From an uncultured Saprospiraceae bacterium (GTDB lineage: Bacteria > Bacteroidota > Bacteroidia > Chitinophagales > Saprospiraceae), in contig CALLWB010000025.1 of the NCBI GenBank assembly GCA_938016265.1, positions 44,228 to 108,227 on the forward strand: a stretch of 64,000 nucleotides of DNA, read 5' to 3'. The translations under genes were made by a program, and so were the position numbers. Shown in pieces: positions 43,801 to 52,900 of this stretch. The notes under the pieces are model-generated. The model did not search any database. It had not been told where the DNA came from and saw nothing but the letters and a program-made list of their open reading frames with translations. The first letter of the stretch is position 1; each line of letters begins with the position of its first letter.

Positions 43801-46142
43801 CAGCAACCACCAAAGCTGTTTTTGATACACTTCAGGAGGAAGTACTTGTAAAACCAGCCTTTACTAAGATCGAAAAAGTGCCTGCAAAATACAAAACAGC
43901 AGAAGAAAAGATTCTTACTAGAAAAGGCGTGCAAAAGTCAGTCTCCGTCGCTGCGGAATACAGTTTAGAGAAAAAGACTGTCAACGAACAGGAGTTTAAC
44001 AACTATGCCCGCAAATTTAAATATGGATTTTACCGCGCAAGAGATTTTTATTCCCCTAAATATGTTAAGAAACAAATTCCAAATGCAAATAAGGACAATC
44101 GTAAAACCTTATTTTGGGAATCTAACGTAAAAGTAAATTCTTCAGGAACACATACTCTCTCTTTTTACAATGGTGACGAAACAACTTCTTTTGTTTCTGT
44201 TATTGAAGGGTTTTCTGCAAATGGACAAATCGGGAGGGGACAACACGCCTTTGATTCGAAAATGCCGATTCAAATAGATGCAAATCTTCCAATAGCTCTT
44301 TTGAAAGGAGATAAATTTACAATTCCTGTAAAAGTTACGAACAACTTGGAAGAAACATTAATAGGAAAACTCAAAGTAGTAAATCCTTCAGGATACAAGC
44401 TGTTGTCTGAACAATTAGACAAGTATTCTATAGATGCTCAAAAAACTGCCACCATATTATTAGAGTATGAAGTAGTCGATAAAACTTCCGGCCCTTTTTC
44501 TGTAGAATTTATCACAAGAGGTTTAACTGATAAAGTAGCGGTAACGACAAATGCCAACTATCCAGGAGAGGATGTTGTTAGAAAATATGCAGGAGTTGAA
44601 TTGAACAATAGCTTTATAATCAATTTGACAGAAGAGGAGAAAATGTCGCTAGTTATTGAATTAGCAGTGTATCCCAACCTCCAATCAGAGTTACTGGAAA
44701 AAAGCACCAACTGGTCAGTAGCAAATCAAAACAATCTAGAATCCACACTTAGCAGCATGGAACCTGAATTGTTACTTCTTGAACAAATGACCAAGGGGCT
44801 CCTCCAAATGACCAACCAAAAAGCAATTAAGGCAAAACTACTTCAAAAATTAAATGCACTTCAACAATTTGAAATGGAGAAAGGTGGATTCTATTCGAAC
44901 AATCCCCAAATTTCTAATCCTGTTCAAACTGCAGTTGCCCTTAGTTATCTAAATCGCGCATCAAATTTTGTTGATGTCGATAGCAAATTAATTGACAGAA
45001 ACCTAAAATGGATACTTGACCAAAAAGATGGAAAGGGAGGCTGGAAAATCGATCAATATCAAATCTATGAAGGTATTGATAAGTCTATACTGGAAGCATC
45101 GATCGTCTGGGCACTTTCCGAAGCAGGTTACAAACAGGAAATTTCAAAAGAATTAGAGCACACACTTATTTCTGTATCCAATAGCAACGATAGTTACCTT
45201 CAAATCCTTGCTTCCCTTGCGCTCATAAACATTCAAGATGTCAGAGGTACGGAATTACTCACAAGAATATTAGAACTCCAACAATCTAACGGGAGTTGGA
45301 TAGGGAATTCGCATACTTATACGAATAAAATCGGTAGAATTCAGTCTCTTGAGACTACTTCGTTAGTGATTTTTGCTATTAATAAGACCTATACTGGCAG
45401 TGAAAGACTTCCTGCAGCAAGCAAATTTTTAAGGGAGTCTGTTGATTTTATTGTTGATACACCTGCATCAGAATCTGCCTTCGTTTTAAAAGCGCTTGCT
45501 CAAATACAAAACATATCTTCCATCACTGAAGAAGATGTTTCAATTATTGTAAATGGGAAAACGGTCTCCGCAAATAAGCTAAAGTTGGATCAAAATGAAC
45601 CACTAAAAATTAAAGGACTCGCAAAACATTTGAAAGTAGGAGAAAATCTGATCGAAATTCGTTTTAACCAGGAAAAACTAAATCACCAGCTCAGAAGTTC
45701 CTATATAGTAAATTCAAGTACTAACGCCGATAGATTGACCCCTCCTTCTGTTAAGCTGACAGTCAATATGTCCGATGACAAAGTGGAACAAGGGAAAATG
45801 CTTCCATTCAAAATTGAATTAGTAAATTTGAAAGAGAAAATTGTTCCTTCCCCATCTGTCAAATTTCAAATCCCTGGCGGATTGGCACTGGAGCACTGGC
45901 AGTTGGAAAAACTTAAAGCAGAAAATAAAATTTTAGACTATTCTTATCAAGAAGGTACACTCGTACTAATACTGGATCATCTTCAGCCAAATCAAAAAAG
46001 TGAACTTGAATTAGGGTTAAGAGCCAAAATTGAAGGCAATTTTATCATTCCAAACATTTTTGTTTATTCGAATCAGAAAAAAGATTCTGGGAATGCAATC
46101 GCTGGAAGTAGCAAGGCGATATCAGTGGTCTCTCCCAAATAA
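40851..46142 (+). CDS. Anti-sigma-like / alpha-2-macroglobulin-like fusion protein
   Basis: A 1763-residue single-span membrane protein. Residues 1-45 (EEFFRDKMKGHEFPFDENAW...MEEMLD) look like the cytoplasmic start of Bacteroidota anti-sigma factors. One membrane helix lies at about 51-71. Outside, an MG2-like domain (about 175-270) includes HFDRTYFQPGENVWFKTYVR, and a carboxypeptidase-regulatory-like fold is near 672-735 (INGQILDVANQPIKNAIV). An array of PAxYxT repeats runs at about 812-1045. The A2M domain at about 1085-1170 carries LFWESNVKVNSSG and ANLPIALLKGDKFTIPVKV. A helical TED-like region lies at about 1265-1565 and a C-terminal beta domain at 1640-1763. No CxEQ thioester motif is seen. 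It overlaps the sigma-factor gene by 4 bp. It may sense envelope damage or protease attack and hold or release the sigma factor. Confidence 0.75.
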   Translation: MNLNDNSEEFFRDKMKGHEFPFDENAWEKMEEMLDTNPSAQPLYKSWKYKLFMTGSVAIIVLSTLFSHTYFKNINNPVTISEIIDYTASQFTEDNAEITDLSYEYSFSHTPDSPVFLDFQTIERLKKIGGQLADLCCIDKIIKKEEAVVVFAKDASEGPFAEQISTKTKNYADYLKEEKVYIHFDRTYFQPGENVWFKTYVRDAMSFEKSEQSNVVYVQLLSPDKKILKTLSLVVKDGGAEGDFNLGMDAKKGRYIVRAFTNWQRNQNEYIERVIQVDTESDRLVWNVEFDKPFYNEEDEVQAKLKVRNGSGQSLPNQRFLYYLEIEDKKLVSQTSRTDKKGVANVKFNLPKEFASAEGILHIKIDGHRHINKKVVPGQLKNVDLQFMPEGGELIAGQNITTAFKAVNEFGNSVDVNGIIFNSSNKKVTTFTTYHAGMGGFQFTPKKNEKYYAKITSPVAVNKKYKLPQVLAEGYAIKLENRSKKKINLKLLTPNKKPLTLVVRSKDNIILTEGLDGENGWIDYSLSTNDWPIGIAQITLFDNENVPQSERLVFVNSNKQLKLEVSTDKQIYQPREKVTLTVSAKDENDAPVAGDFSLSVVDERLLKFANDKQGNILSYMLLESDLEGEIEDPNYYFDASKPKAQKALDYLVMTQGYRRFSWEEVQAPVADLNYPNELSVINGQILDVANQPIKNAIVKLIANTKEQQRLLTDEDGMFAFNDIDLRDAVRLDIEADECSPNWHPVFMYSGNLKLGLNPYPAMARDLTEYPSGYVPPMYPKQSRIVVEDAEYLKTVSEKLLLEEPRTEVVVLPAEFETTTTKMLVQPANKKSPAVYETVKEQILVKEATTTSKELPAKYETLTKQVTSQKRKNSISGLNNRGELKMSTNPEDWNLVKNSTLRHINHPLTQASYFKNAYEENTKDKNWVITKKNVKTPATNRVETSPAEYKTIVRKVEISPEGVHEVQIPAEYKTVYNPVLRIPATATTKAVFDTLQEEVLVKPAFTKIEKVPAKYKTAEEKILTRKGVQKSVSVAAEYSLEKKTVNEQEFNNYARKFKYGFYRARDFYSPKYVKKQIPNANKDNRKTLFWESNVKVNSSGTHTLSFYNGDETTSFVSVIEGFSANGQIGRGQHAFDSKMPIQIDANLPIALLKGDKFTIPVKVTNNLEETLIGKLKVVNPSGYKLLSEQLDKYSIDAQKTATILLEYEVVDKTSGPFSVEFITRGLTDKVAVTTNANYPGEDVVRKYAGVELNNSFIINLTEEEKMSLVIELAVYPNLQSELLEKSTNWSVANQNNLESTLSSMEPELLLLEQMTKGLLQMTNQKAIKAKLLQKLNALQQFEMEKGGFYSNNPQISNPVQTAVALSYLNRASNFVDVDSKLIDRNLKWILDQKDGKGGWKIDQYQIYEGIDKSILEASIVWALSEAGYKQEISKELEHTLISVSNSNDSYLQILASLALINIQDVRGTELLTRILELQQSNGSWIGNSHTYTNKIGRIQSLETTSLVIFAINKTYTGSERLPAASKFLRESVDFIVDTPASESAFVLKALAQIQNISSITEEDVSIIVNGKTVSANKLKLDQNEPLKIKGLAKHLKVGENLIEIRFNQEKLNHQLRSSYIVNSSTNADRLTPPSVKLTVNMSDDKVEQGKMLPFKIELVNLKEKIVPSPSVKFQIPGGLALEHWQLEKLKAENKILDYSYQEGTLVLILDHLQPNQKSELELGLRAKIEGNFIIPNIFVYSNQKKDSGNAIAGSSKAISVVSPK
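43284..43985 (+). repeat. PA-E/K-Y/F-x-T repeat array inside the A2M-like protein
   Basis: About eight units of roughly 20-25 residues carry PAEFETTTTKMLV, PAVYETVKEQILV, PAKYETLTKQV, PAEYKTIVRKVEI, PAEYKTVYNPVLR, AVFDTLQEEVLV, PAKYKTAEEKILT and AAEYSLEKKTV. They fall in two groups split by about 65 non-repeat residues. Similar YKTVTKxVLVxPA repeats occur in Bacteroidota OmpA-like and periplasmic proteins. Confidence 0.7.
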
Positions 46143-46919
46143 GACAGATTTGAAAAAAAACCGAAAGGCCGTCCATTCTTCAAGACCCACAAATTTTTAA
46201 CGACAAAATTAAATTGAAACGCCCCTTAACGTTGATCTGGGTAGGTCAATTTAAGAGGCGTCTCTATTCGGGTTGGGGTAGATAGTAGCATAGCCCTTTC
46301 TTAGGCTATAAATTGTTTCGGGCCACAGGATAAGTTCCTTTGAGAATCAATCTGCGCCAAATATAGAAACTTTACGAGTTGCTCCAAATTACAAAAAATG
46401 GGTGTTGTCTTATTTTCCTTTTCTATTTTTAATGTTTATTGCTCTGTTTGTCAGTGGTTTGGTGTTGTATGAATGCGGCTAATGTCTCTGTTTTAATTTC
46501 CTTTGTATCATTTTTTAGAGAATTTAAACCAATTTAATCGCAATTAGATTATAATTAAATTTATTACACAGTAATCTTGAAACTAGGTAGATTATAAAGG
46601 GCTTTTAATTTTTTTTAAATTCTATTTTATGTCACTAATATTCTTTAAGATAGTTTGCTTTTTTGATGATAAATTAATAGATCGAAATGTAACAGGCTAA
46701 ATACTCGAAATTATTTTTTTTCCAATTGTCGATTTATTTATTGTTTTTAAATGCTTTATAAAATATTAAAAATGGTATCTATTTAATTTGAATACTTTGA
46801 AGCAACCATAAAACCTAAATGAACGACTATATTACTGTTGGATCGATTGTAAAAATTTGAGAGAGACTATTTGAACTCAATTTTTTTTTCCAATGGGAAT
46901 TTCATGCTAAATAAAACAC

Positions 46920-46927
46920 TATATTTG
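46920..46927 (+). promoter_or_regulatory. Candidate -7 box of the first giant gene (TATATTTG)
   Basis: TATATTTG, followed by CAT, matches TAnnTTTG and lies 76 bp upstream of the annotated start. The same 11-base string TATATTTGCAT recurs at 55584-55594, upstream of the second giant gene. No TTTG -33 partner at standard spacing is visible. Confidence 0.4.
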
Positions 46928-46943
46928 CATGATTTTCTAACAA

Positions 46944-46979
46944 ATGACTAATTCAGCTTCGGCTGAGCCTAATTTTTAA
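46944..46979 (+). promoter_or_regulatory. Leader mini-ORF with UUCG-tetraloop hairpin
   Basis: ATG at 46944 opens an 11-codon frame (MTNSASAEPNF, stop TAA 46977-46979). Inside it, TTCAGC-TTCG-GCTGAG (46952-46967) forms a six-pair stem closed by the very stable C(UUCG)G tetraloop. The mini-ORF start AATGACTAA is repeated exactly at the annotated start of the giant gene (46994-47002). It may be a leader peptide, an mRNA-stabilising hairpin or a duplicated start region. Confidence 0.4.
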
Positions 46980-46995
46980 ACTAAATATTTTTCTA

Positions 46996-49900
46996 ATGAC
47001 TAACACATTTACTCACCTTGCACAGCGAGGAGGTAAAGGAATGAAATATCCCTTTGTCTTTTCTCTGTTAATGCTGTTTTGCGTCATGATGACGGGAACA
47101 GTTTTTGCGCAACACACCGTGTCTGGGAATGTTTTTCTCGATCACAATGGCGATGGTATTGAAAACGGATTGGACTTTGGCCACCCCGTAATTCGTGTCA
47201 ACGTTTATCAAGACACAAACGGGAATGGATCAATCGACGCTGGCGACCTATTATTAGGTACTGGTGGAACTGATGCCTATGGGGACTATTCGCTTAGCTT
47301 CCCAGCTTCTACGGGCAACTATCTAGCCCAAATCGAAACAGATGATTTATTGTCATCTGCAGTATTAACAACTCCAACTGTGGTTTTCCCCGCTGGATCC
47401 GCGTCAGATATTGATTTATCTTTCCGCGGTGAACCTGTAGTATGTTATACTGTATCAGATAGAGCAACAATTGCAGCTGGAAATACTGCTATTGATGCAA
47501 CTATCTATTTAAACAGAGTTTCAGGAATTAGTGACACTCTTGGTTTTGCAGGTTCATTAAATGTTGAAGCAGTTGCTTTTAACATTGGTGCTACCACATT
47601 ATTCGCTTCTAATGCTGACCGATTAGGACGAATAGACCCATTAACGGGTACTTTCTCTCCGTATCCAGATCCTTATGGTACGGGTAATGGTGTTGAAGGC
47701 CCAATCGTATTTTCAGATGTCGATGGTCTTACTTTCGACCCACTTAACTCTGAGTTTTACGGTTCTGTAAGACGAGCAGGTGCTTATGACCTGATTTTTA
47801 AAATTGATACGCTTTCAGGATTACTTATTCCTGATGCATTTGGTCCTGGGCTTGACTACGTAGTCGGCAAAGATGCAGGGGAGACCTTGCCTTTTGACAT
47901 TGATGACCTTGCTATCAATCCAGATGATGGTGTTATGTACGCTGTATATAACTCTTCTGGTACAACAAACGTAACGCAATTAGCTTCTGTTGATAAAACA
48001 ACAGGAGTAGCTACATTCCTCAATGATATCACTTATCAAGGAGTTGTCCTTTCTGATGTAGAAGGATTTGGTTTTACAAACTTTGGTTTGTTAACAGCCA
48101 CCACTGGTTCAAGTGGAGTCGCTGCAACCAATAACTCATTCTATACTATTGATATTAATACAGGTGTCGCTACATTTGTTTCAAATCTTGAAGTAGGTTA
48201 TAATGGAAACCAAAATGGTGTAGATTATGAAGCTTCTGATTGTTTGACTGCAAAAAGAAACTTAATTTCTGGTACTGTTTTCCAAGATAATAACGAAGAC
48301 GGTGTCTTAAATGGTAATGAAAACGGTATTGCAAATGTTGATGTCAACATTTGGGTAGATATAAATGGTAATGGAATTGTTGATGCTGGTGATGAATTAG
48401 CAACAACAGTTATGACAGATCCTAATGGAGAATACGAATTCACCACTGGTTCTAACGTTACCTTCATCGTAGAAGTTGTTCAAACAACACTTCCTGATAG
48501 TTATGATCTTACAACTCCTGGTACTTCAATTGTCGATCTATCTACAGCAGTAGGTGGTACTGATATTAACGGTATTGATTTCGGAGCAGTTAGAATTCCT
48601 GATTTCGCGTTTGATTGTGATGCTACAGAAAATGTAGATGTAATGATTATGGGATCAGGTACTGATGGCGGATACCCTGTATCAATCGCTGTTGCAGATC
48701 TTACTAATGTTGATTCTATCGTTTTAGAAGCAGTTCACACAGGCGGTGTTGCTCCTACTTCAGTTGTGTTTACAGCTGGTGCTCAGGCTTATACTGCCCT
48801 TGCTCAAGAAGTAGTAACTGGATCAAACGGATCAACCAACTTTAGATACTACAGAGCAACTGTTCCTGCAGCTACTCCTCTTACTTTACAAGCTCCTGCT
48901 TCTGGTTCTTTTGAATCATTCGTAGCTTATATATTCAAATCAGGAACTGCAACAACTACAGCTGTTTCTGGTCAATTTGCGGAGATTTACCTTTTCGTAG
49001 ATGATTACACTGCAACATTGCCAATACCAACAACTGATGGTTTACGTAATGTAGATGTTACTATTCCTTTGACTGGTTTAAGTGCTACTGCTACTGTAGC
49101 TGAGGTTACTCTTACCGCTGGTGGTGTTAGCCAAACATTCACAGTAAGTAACCCTAATCAAGGAAATTCTTTAAACTTAAGCACTTTCACATTGGCTGAT
49201 GTTCCTGGTACTGCAACAAATGTAGTAGTAGAAATCAATTCCCCTACCGTAAATGGAGATGCATTTATCGTAGGTGGTATTGTTGCTGAATCTGGTTGTG
49301 GATGTCCAATCGCAGTTATTGACGCAAATCCATCAAATGGTGAAATCTGTATCGATGAAACAATCGAATTTATTGCAGAAGACCAAGGAAACGCTGTTAA
49401 TTACTTATGGACATTTGGTAGCGGAGCAACACCTGCTACTGCTGCAGGAATTGGACCTCACACTGTATCTTACAGTACTCCAGGTACAAAAACTGTTACA
49501 CTAAGAACAACAAAAGAAGGATGTACAGCGGATGAAATAGAACTTCTAATTGAAGTTACTGATACTCCAACTGCTGCTATTGCAAACTTCCCAAGTCAAC
49601 TATGTACAGATGATTCTGGAAACTTCACCGCAACAAATGCTGGTGCAGGAGCAACTTATACTTGGAACTTTGGTTCTGGTGCTTCTCCTGCAAATGCTAC
49701 AGGTCCTGGACCTCATGGTGTTAGCTATAATACTAACGGTACTAAAAATGTTACCTTACTAGTTTCTAAAGATGGTTGTACTGCAACTGCAAGTGAAGTG
49801 GTTACTGTAGATGAAACTCCTGGAGCTTCTATCACTACTGCACCTACTTCTATCTGTAGCTATGAAACGGCTACCTACACAGCATCTAATGCTGGAGCTG

Positions 49901-52900
49901 GTGTTACTTATAGCTGGGACTTCGGTGTCGGTGCAGCTCCTGCTACAGCAACGGGTGTTGGACCACATGATGTATTATACGGATCAATTGGTACAAAAAC
50001 AGTTACCCTTACCACTACACTAGGTGCTTGTACTAACTCTGACCAAGCTTCTGTATCTGTTATTCTTTGTAACAGACCTCCTGATGCTAACAATGATATG
50101 AATTCTACCTTCGAGGACACTCCTGTTACTGGAACAATGCTTCCAAACGATAGTGATCCTGACGGAGATAACTTAATATACACTATTACTCCTATCACAC
50201 CTCCAGCAAATGGTACTGTTGTAATCAACCCTGATGGTTCTTACACCTACACACCAAATCCTGGATTTAACGGAACAGATTCATGGACTTATGAAGTTTG
50301 TGACGATGGAAACCCTGTTTTATGTGATCAGGCTATGGTTATGATTACTGTTGGTACTTGTCCTACAGTTGGTCAAATAAACGGTGGAGATATCGTTTGT
50401 GGATCTGATTTTGGAACATTTACAGCAACTAATGCTGGCCCTGGTTCTACTTATACTTGGGATTTCGGTGCAGATGCAACCCCTGCAAATGCAACAGGAA
50501 TTGGACCTCATGATGTAGCTTATAGCTCAACAGGACCAAAAACAATTACATTAGTTGTCAATAACCAATGTGCAAATACTACTTCTAAAACTATCGAAGT
50601 ATTCGACAAACCAGTTGCTAATATTTCAGGTGACGGTTCAACTTGTGCAAATGAAGGTACTTTATACCAAGCAGACAATGCTGGTGTAGGTGCAACTTAC
50701 TTCTGGGATTTCGGTCCTGATGCAACACCTTCGACTTCTACAGACATCGCTCCTATTGTAGAATGGTCTACAACTGGAACTAAGCCAATAACTCTTGAAG
50801 TAACGAAAAACGGTTGTACTGAAACAGCAATGTTGAATGTAACTGTTACTTTCTCTGTTTTCGGTGATGCAGGTTCTAATGTAACTATCTGTGAAGGTGG
50901 TACTGCTCAAATCGGAGGTAAGCCTTCTGGCCCTCCAGGTGCTATGTTCTTCTGGGATCCACCAACAGGATTGAATGATAGAAATGTTGCAAACCCTGTA
51001 GCTAGTCCTAGTGACACAACAGAATATACCTTGTTTGTAACCTTCAACGGTTGTGTATCTACTTCTACAGTAGTTGTAAATGTAGATGTTAACTCTGTAC
51101 CTTATGCTTACTCTGGTGAAGACAATTTCGTTTGTGCTGGACAATCAGTAACTTTAGGTGGCGATATCGCTAACCCTACAGGTCCTGATGGTGCTTCTTA
51201 CTCTTGGTCGCCTGCGAACGGTTTAGATGATCCTTTCTCTGCAAACCCTATAGCTTCTCCTGTTGTTACGACACCTTATACAGTAACAGTAGAAAAGAAT
51301 GGTTGCTTTAAGACCGATCAAGTATTAGTAGAAGTATTACCTTCTCCACCAGTTGATGCTGGTGAGACGAAGAGACTTTGTGCTGGTAGTACTGGTGGTG
51401 TTGTTTTAGGAGGACCTGGTAATAACCCATTTGCAACTTTCCAATGGGCGCCAACTACTGGATTAACTAATCCTACTGATCCTAATACATTAGCAACTCC
51501 AACGGAAACTACAATTTATCAATTGTGTGCAACACGATTTGGTTGTACTACTTGTGATGAAGTTGTTGTTGTGGTTGAAGATTGTAACGAACCGCCAGTA
51601 GCTTTGAATGATGATAATAATACACTTGCTAATGTTCCTGTTAGCGGTCAAATTCTAACGAATGATTTTGATCCTAATGGTGACAATATCACTGTTACTC
51701 CTACAGTAGTTACTCCACCAGCAAATGGTACTGTAACTTTAATGCCTGATGGTACTTATACCTATGCTCCTAACCCAGGATTTACAGGTACTGACCTTTG
51801 GGAATACGAAATTTGTGATGACGGGTTACCTGATTTCGAGTGTAGTACTGCTATCGTAGTAATCGAAGTTAGAGATAATACACTTGGAAATAACCCTCCA
51901 ATTGCAAATGATGATGCAGCAATTACTGATGAAAATATTCCAATCACAAGCACGTTGAATCCTAATGATGGTGATCCTGACAATGACAACATTATTGTGA
52001 ATACAACTCCGGTTTCTGATCCTATAAATGGTACAGTTGTTATTGATCCTGATGGAACATACACTTATACTCCAGATCCTGGTTTCGAAGGCTATGACAA
52101 CTTCACATACCAGATTTGTGATGACGGTATGCCAGTACTTTGTGATAATGCTAACGTGGTTATTCTAGTACGCCCTGATCCAGAGCAAAACGATCCACCA
52201 GTAGCTAGTAATGATGCAGAAACTACTCCTGTAAATACTCCGGTTAGTGGTTCAATTCTTGACAACGACAATGACGAAGATGATGATCCATTGACGGTAA
52301 ATACAACACCTCAAAATGGACCAAACAACGGAACTGTGGTTATCAACCCTGACGGCACTTACACTTACGTTCCTAATAATAACTTTGAAGGAGTTGATTC
52401 ATTTGATTATGAAATTTGTGATGATGGAACGCCACCACTTTGTGATATGGCGACTGTTATAATCACGATTTATGAGCCAAACAATTCACCTCCTGTTGCA
52501 GCGGATGACAATGCATCTACGACACCAAACCTTTCAGTAGATATTGATCTTACTGGAAATGATAGTGATCCTGATAGCGATGCGTTAATCGTTAACACTA
52601 CACCTGTTACTCCTCCAACTGCTGGAGTTGTATTTATCAACCCTGATGGGACTGCTAGATACGTTCCAAATCTCGATTTCATGGGAACAGACTTTTTCGA
52701 ATACGAAATCTGTGATGGAATCAGTGGATGTGATATTGCAACGGTTACAATTACTATTTACGACGACACTCCTGGACAGAATGATCCACCAATTGCAAAT
52801 GACGATGCTAGTACTACGCCTGAAAACACACCAGTTTCTGGAGCAGTATTGACAAATGACAGAGATCCTGACGGTGATCCTATTGTTGTTAACCCAACAC

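Larger units (their letters stand above)
46143..46995. other. 853-bp leader/intergenic region upstream of the first giant gene
   Basis: Contains an imperfect long hairpin at 46217-46263 (AAACGCCCCTTAACGTTGA with TCAATTTAAGAGGCGTCT, a few mismatches), 75 bp after the A2M gene stop, which may be its terminator although no T run follows. The rest is very AT-rich with no convincing gene until the promoter and leader elements listed separately. Confidence 0.5.

Noticed and set aside
46217..46263. Long hairpin after the A2M-like gene as a riboswitch or small RNA
   Set aside because: It has only one imperfect stem, no conserved riboswitch core was recognised, and a terminator or decay remnant is simpler.
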